Positions 62,537-64,000 of a stretch of 64,000 bases of DNA are shown one piece after another. The notes below the pieces were generated by a model. It worked only from the letters and a program-made list of their open reading frames with translations. It did not search any database and had not been told where the DNA came from. The DNA lies in assembly GCF_019957155.1 (NCBI RefSeq), contig NZ_JAIPME010000002.1, positions 2,079,001-2,143,000 of the forward strand, given 5' to 3'. Within the stretch, counting starts at the first letter, position 1, and the number at the start of each line of letters is the position of its first letter. Position numbers and translations under genes: made by a program. Source of the stretch: Anaerococcus murdochii (GTDB taxonomy: Bacteria; Bacillota; Clostridia; Tissierellales; Peptoniphilaceae).

Positions 62537-63319
62537 TTAAATTATTTTATAATTGTGCATTAATGGACCAGATCCTTTGCCTAAGTCTAAACCCGCTCTT
62601 AGAGCTCCTGTTAGGTAGTCTTTTGCCTTTTCTATTGCCTGGTCAATGTCATAACCCTTGGCAAGATTTGCTGCAATGGCACTAGAAAGAGTGCAACCTG
62701 TGCCGTGGGTGTTTGGATTGTCAATTCTTTCAGACCTAAACCACTTAAATTTGCCATCCTTGTATAAAAGGTCATTGGCATCGTTAACCCTATGCCCTCC
62801 CTTAAGGAGAACTGCGCAATCGTATTTTTTGCCAATCTTTTCTGCAGCCTTAATCATCTCATCCTCATTTGTAATTTCCATGCCCGCTAGGATTTCCCCT
62901 TCAGGAATATTTGGTGTAATCACATCTGCAAGAGGGATTAATCTGTTAATCAAACTATCCATAGCTTCTTCTTTTAAGAGTTTTGCCCCAGATGTGGCAA
63001 CCATTACTGGGTCAAGGACAATATTTTTTGCCTGATATTTTTCAAGAGAAGCAGCTATTGCTTCTACGATTTCTGGCGAAGATACCATGCCGATTTTAAT
63101 TGCATCTGGGTAAATATCATTAAAAACTGCATCCATTTGCTCTGTGATGAATTCTGGGCTTACATCAAGGATGCCAGTCACTCCTTGGGTATTTTGTGCA
63201 GTAAGAGCTGTGATAACACTCATAGCGTAAACCCCATTGACGGTCATAGTCTTAAGGTCAGCTTGGATGCCAGCGCCTCCTGATGAGTCAGAACCTGCAA
63301 TTGTCAAACAAGTTTTCAT
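62537..63319 (-). CDS. thiD: hydroxymethylpyrimidine/phosphomethylpyrimidine kinase
   Basis: 260 residues, a ribokinase-fold enzyme with TIAGSDSSGGAGIQADLKTM at residues 5-24, DPVMVATSGAKLL near 101 and GTGCTLSSAIAANLAKG near 210. It phosphorylates HMP and HMP-P for thiamine synthesis. Behind thiW and the TPP riboswitch it belongs to thiamine salvage. A pure pyridoxal kinase role is less likely in this context. Confidence 0.92.
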   Translation of the reverse strand: MKTCLTIAGSDSSGGAGIQADLKTMTVNGVYAMSVITALTAQNTQGVTGILDVSPEFITEQMDAVFNDIYPDAIKIGMVSSPEIVEAIAASLEKYQAKNIVLDPVMVATSGAKLLKEEAMDSLINRLIPLADVITPNIPEGEILAGMEITNEDEMIKAAEKIGKKYDCAVLLKGGHRVNDANDLLYKDGKFKWFRSERIDNPNTHGTGCTLSSAIAANLAKGYDIDQAIEKAKDYLTGALRAGLDLGKGSGPLMHNYKII

Positions 63320-63332
63320 ACTTTTCTCCTTT

Positions 63333-63839
63333 TTAATTATAGATTTCTTTTACAAATTTGCTGTCTTTAAGCCTAGCTAAAATTACACAAGCAATGATTG
63401 TTCCACCTGCTGTTGATGCAAAAAATGGAAGGATATAGGTGTAAAAGGCAATATCTGCGGCAGATTTGCCCATAAGTAAGACTGCAACAGGATAGGCAGC
63501 AAGACCCCCTAAGATAGATGTGCCGAAGATTTCCCCACAGGCTGTCAAACTAAGGTTTTTGGTTTTTTTGTAGATTATACCACAAAGAAGGGCGCCAAAC
63601 ATTGAACCTGGAAATGCCATTAGGCTTCCAAGGCCTGCCATATTTCTAATTAATGAGGCCACAAAGGCTATCACTATTCCATAAAAAGGACCTAGAGTAA
63701 CTGCTGCAAACATATTTACTATATGTTGGGCTGGTGCACACCTGGAAAAAAAGACAGGAAATGAAAATGTAGATCCTACTACTGCGAGCGCTACTAAAAA
63801 AGACGCTAGAACTAATTTCTTAAGTTTTGTATTATTCAT
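63333..63839 (-). CDS. thiW: ThiW-family ECF S component for thiazole uptake
   Basis: 168 residues with about five membrane spans. The segment FFSRCAPAQHIVNMFAAVTL and SLMAFPGSMFGALLCG are typical of ThiW, which is thought to bind hydroxyethylthiazole and use a shared ECF module. It is preceded by a TPP riboswitch and followed by thiD after 13 bases. Confidence 0.9.
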   Translation of the reverse strand: MNNTKLKKLVLASFLVALAVVGSTFSFPVFFSRCAPAQHIVNMFAAVTLGPFYGIVIAFVASLIRNMAGLGSLMAFPGSMFGALLCGIIYKKTKNLSLTACGEIFGTSILGGLAAYPVAVLLMGKSAADIAFYTYILPFFASTAGGTIIACVILARLKDSKFVKEIYN

Positions 63840-63876
63840 AAATACTCCTTTAAAATATACTCACAGAAAAGCAAAT

Positions 63877-63901
63877 AAAAAAAGCTAACCCCAAGGTTAG
63901 C
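63877..63901 (-). terminator. regulatory terminator of the TPP riboswitch
   Basis: GCTAACC/GGTTAGC around TTGG with seven T on the minus strand, just downstream of the aptamer and ahead of thiW. It would end transcription when TPP is bound. Confidence 0.75.
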
Positions 63902-63912
63902 AAAATTAAAAA

Positions 63913-63993
63913 AAGACTCCTTACGCCGGCATTATCCGTATCAAGTAAAGGGTCGAAGTCAAAACTTCCTCTCAGCTATAAGCTCCCCTGTTA
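63913..63993 (-). promoter_or_regulatory. TPP riboswitch (THI element)
   Basis: The minus strand has ACAGGGGAGC, GCTGAGAGGAAG, CGACCC, and TGATACGGATAATGCCGGCG, then TAAGGAG, in the order and spacing of the THI box. CTGAGA and GATAAT are the pyrimidine and pyrophosphate sensors. It controls thiW-thiD. Its 5' edge nearly reaches the window end. Confidence 0.95.
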
Positions 63994-64000
63994 AGTCTAT

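Overview
The window looks like a low-GC Gram-positive anaerobe. The gene orders def-fmt-rsmB-rlmN-prpC-prkC-rsgA-rpe with rpmB, rpmF-plsX-acpP-rnc-smc and murB-rapZ-whiA-dnaE-pfkA-pyk, the zinc-ribbon forms of L28 and L32, and strong GGAGG ribosome binding sites suggest a Peptoniphilaceae-like (Anaerococcus-type) anaerobic coccus. That placement is inference. Almost every gene is on the minus strand; exceptions are rpmB and the mobC-relaxase pair.

1-7 kb: accessory DNA. A DUF3847 gene runs off the left edge. An ECF sigma/anti-sigma module controls an ABC exporter and a 31-residue membrane peptide, and its promoter has an ECF-type sequence. A GntR (YtrA-like)-controlled ABC exporter follows, then a SAP/DUF6434 protein, an SRPBCC pseudogene and a ClbS/DfsB-like protein. 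Three nearly identical terminators punctuate these cassettes.

7.2-27.7 kb: a probable integrative mobilizable element of about 20.5 kb. It sits between two att-like copies of the HVET-coding segment of rlmD (rumA). It holds a large serine recombinase with a damaged 5' end, a SHOCT-like small protein, a TetR-controlled transport operon (ECF S component, EcfT, fused EcfA, two ABC exporters, MATE), an IS110-family element with a candidate structured (bridge) RNA, MobC and a relaxase with an oriT-like leader, a Hachiman defence pair (HamA DUF1837 nuclease and HamB helicase) with an XRE regulator, and an AbiE toxin-antitoxin locus whose antitoxin is intact but whose toxin is gutted.

27.7-64 kb: conserved chromosome. 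It covers glycolysis (pyk, pfkA), replication (dnaE), cell-wall and regulatory genes (whiA, rapZ, murB), the PASTA-kinase cluster, formylation and deformylation, smc, rnc, fatty acid and phospholipid synthesis, acetate kinase, a competence/type IV pseudopilin operon fused to pyrH-frr, a MATE pump, and a thiamine operon (thiW-thiD) behind a TPP riboswitch. An IS200-type element separates rpmF from plsX.

The main signals worth a second look are the element architecture, the chimeric gene that replaced the AbiEii toxin, the IS110 non-coding structure, and several genes (smc, the GntR and TetR regulators, probably the sigma factor) that have no ATG, GTG or TTG at the position homology demands. 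No tRNA, rRNA or CRISPR array was seen.
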